In this document: positions 38,995-39,750 of the stretch, in pieces
Layout: the number at the start of each line of letters is the position of its first letter
How positions within the stretch are numbered: the stretch's first letter is position 1
IMG/VR virus record: IMGVR_UViG_3300048927_000765
Location: 1 to 39,750 of that record
DNA length: 39,750 nucleotides
Reading direction: 5' to 3' (one strand)
Source of the DNA: a virus
Program-made: the position numbers and the translations under genes
The notes under the pieces: generated by a model
Seen by the model: the letters and a program-made list of their open reading frames with translations, nothing else
Told to the model about the DNA's origin: nothing
The model's database searches: none

Positions 38995-39258
38995 TCAGTA
39001 GCTCGACCAGTCCAACTCGGCATCGTCGACCGCGTCGAACATCTCCGGGTCGGCTCCGGTATCCCCAAGACGTTTGCGCACTGCATCCGGACCGCCATCT
39101 TTCGGAAAGCTGCGGTCTGACTTGGCTATTGTGGCCAGCTGCCCGACGAAGCCACCCCGGTCCGCTTGCTGCAAAAGCCATCTCCCGAATGGGATAGCCG
39201 CACTTGCGGCGACGGGCGCGGCACCGTCGGTCCAGCTGTGGCTCGAAAGATCACTCAT
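38995..39258 (-). CDS. YozE SAM-like domain protein
   Basis: 87 residues. The region IPFGRWLLQQADRGGFVGQL followed by AKSDRSFPKDGGPDAVRKRL and FDAVDDAELDWSSY matches the small YozE/SAM-like helical fold common in phages and prophages. The N-terminal 20 residues are low-complexity. AGGA lies 8 bases upstream of the ATG at 39258. It is transcribed away from the HIRAN gene. The 72-base gap between the two starts contains the LexA box, so it could be under the same SOS control. The function of YozE-type proteins is not established. Confidence 0.78.
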   Translation of the reverse strand: MSDLSSHSWTDGAAPVAASAAIPFGRWLLQQADRGGFVGQLATIAKSDRSFPKDGGPDAVRKRLGDTGADPEMFDAVDDAELDWSSY

Positions 39259-39301
39259 GAGAAAATTCCTCTATGCGAATCGACGCTGCTCAATCTAGTT
39301 T

Positions 39302-39316
39302 GTTCTCCTAATGTTC
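39302..39316 (+). promoter_or_regulatory. Alphaproteobacterial LexA (SOS) box
   Basis: GTTC-TCCTAAT-GTTC, an exact GTTC-N7-GTTC direct repeat, the known LexA-binding motif of most alphaproteobacteria. It lies 14 bases before the HIRAN gene ATG and 43 bases from the divergent YozE gene start. This predicts LexA repression and induction by DNA damage. Confidence 0.75.
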
Positions 39317-39330
39317 TCAAGGGAGCGACG

Positions 39331-39750
39331 ATGGGTATGTGCGACTTCAGCTTGCCGGCAGTCGGTGAGCGGCATGAGAATGAGGATGGGTCCAGCCGCC
39401 AGGAAGAGCTGGCGCGGTGCATTCCCGGCGAGACAGTTCGTTTGGTGCGGGAGCCAGAGAACCCGCACGACCGGATGGCCGTTGCGGTGTTCAGTTGCCG
39501 AGGAGTGAAGGTAGGTTACCTCAAGCGCGATCGTGCGGTCTGGATCGGCAGTAAGATCGATCGAGGCTACGACGTCAGGGCTATCGTGGAGCGAGTGAAG
39601 GGCGCCACTCTGTCGGGCGCGGTGCTTGGCCTGATTATGAGGGTGAATATGGAGGGCGAGGATCCGGAGCTTCCGGAAGAAGCTGCCCGGACGGCCAGCG
39701 CGAGCAATCAACGAGTAAAAAAATATTCCATGGTAAAATCCATGGCATGA
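39331..39750 (+). CDS. Standalone HIRAN-domain protein
   Basis: 139 residues from the ATG at 39331, with GGGAG 6 bases upstream; the stop ends the window. The HIRAN core is clear: IPGETVRLVREPENPHDRMA, then VAVFSCRGVKVGYLKRDRAV and a basic strand DVRAIVERVKGATLSGAVLG. HIRAN domains (HLTF/Rad5, bacterial standalone forms) bind 3' DNA ends and stalled-fork structures. The N-terminus (MGMCDFSLPAVGERHENEDG) and the basic tail after the domain have no recognised partner domain. With a LexA box in front it is probably a DNA-damage-induced prophage gene that acts on damaged or replicating DNA. Confidence 0.85.
   Translation: MGMCDFSLPAVGERHENEDGSSRQEELARCIPGETVRLVREPENPHDRMAVAVFSCRGVKVGYLKRDRAVWIGSKIDRGYDVRAIVERVKGATLSGAVLGLIMRVNMEGEDPELPEEAARTASASNQRVKKYSMVKSMA

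Overview
This window is one temperate siphophage genome, or nearly all of one, integrated as a prophage. It runs from a tyrosine integrase (base 1) to a HIRAN-domain gene whose stop codon is the last three bases. GC content is high by eye. Codon use, the GTTC-N7-GTTC LexA-box type, the P27/HK97-type head genes and the accessory genes suggest an alphaproteobacterial host, most likely in the Sphingomonadales. That placement is an inference. Neither attachment site can be identified, because nothing upstream of the integrase is visible.

Left arm (1-7817). The integrase is followed tail-to-tail by a long leftward operon (7787 to 1302). It encodes, in transcription order, unknown proteins, a ParB-like (DGQHR) protein, more small unknown proteins, a BRO-N antirepressor-like protein and an AlpA excisionase-like regulator. 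Most junctions are ATGA-type overlaps or a few bases. Its first ribosome-binding site is buried in an 8-bp hairpin.

Switch (7918-9046). A leftward CI-like S24 repressor is flanked on both sides by near-identical 17-bp TTACG...CGTAA palindromes. These are predicted operators for the leftward operon on one side and for the rightward Cro-like gene on the other.

Replication (9049-13115). A DnaB-type helicase and a DUF1376 replication protein lead this block. The DUF1376 gene contains clustered palindromes and an AT-rich stretch that look like an internal replication origin. Small early genes follow. An antisense RelE/HigB-like toxin and XRE antitoxin pair (13093-13694) and an unknown leftward gene (13956-14546) separate the early and late blocks.

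Late block (14740-37904), rightward: HNH nuclease, TerS, TerL, portal, protease, HK97 capsid, connector and tail-completion proteins, and tail tube. Next come a tail chaperone with a clear -1 slippery heptamer feeding a downstream frame, a lipoprotein moron, a 1457-residue tape measure, a 1214-residue tail-tip protein, and tail-tip accessory proteins. One of these accessory genes encodes a predicted nucleotidyltransferase. Endolysin, holin and an overlapping i-spanin/o-spanin pair close the block at a strong terminator.

Right end (38082-39750). About 700 bases without a convincing gene hold two related hairpin-plus-terminator units that may be small RNAs. Two small leftward genes follow. The last gene is a standalone HIRAN protein with an exact alphaproteobacterial LexA box in front of it, which makes it a likely SOS-induced prophage gene.
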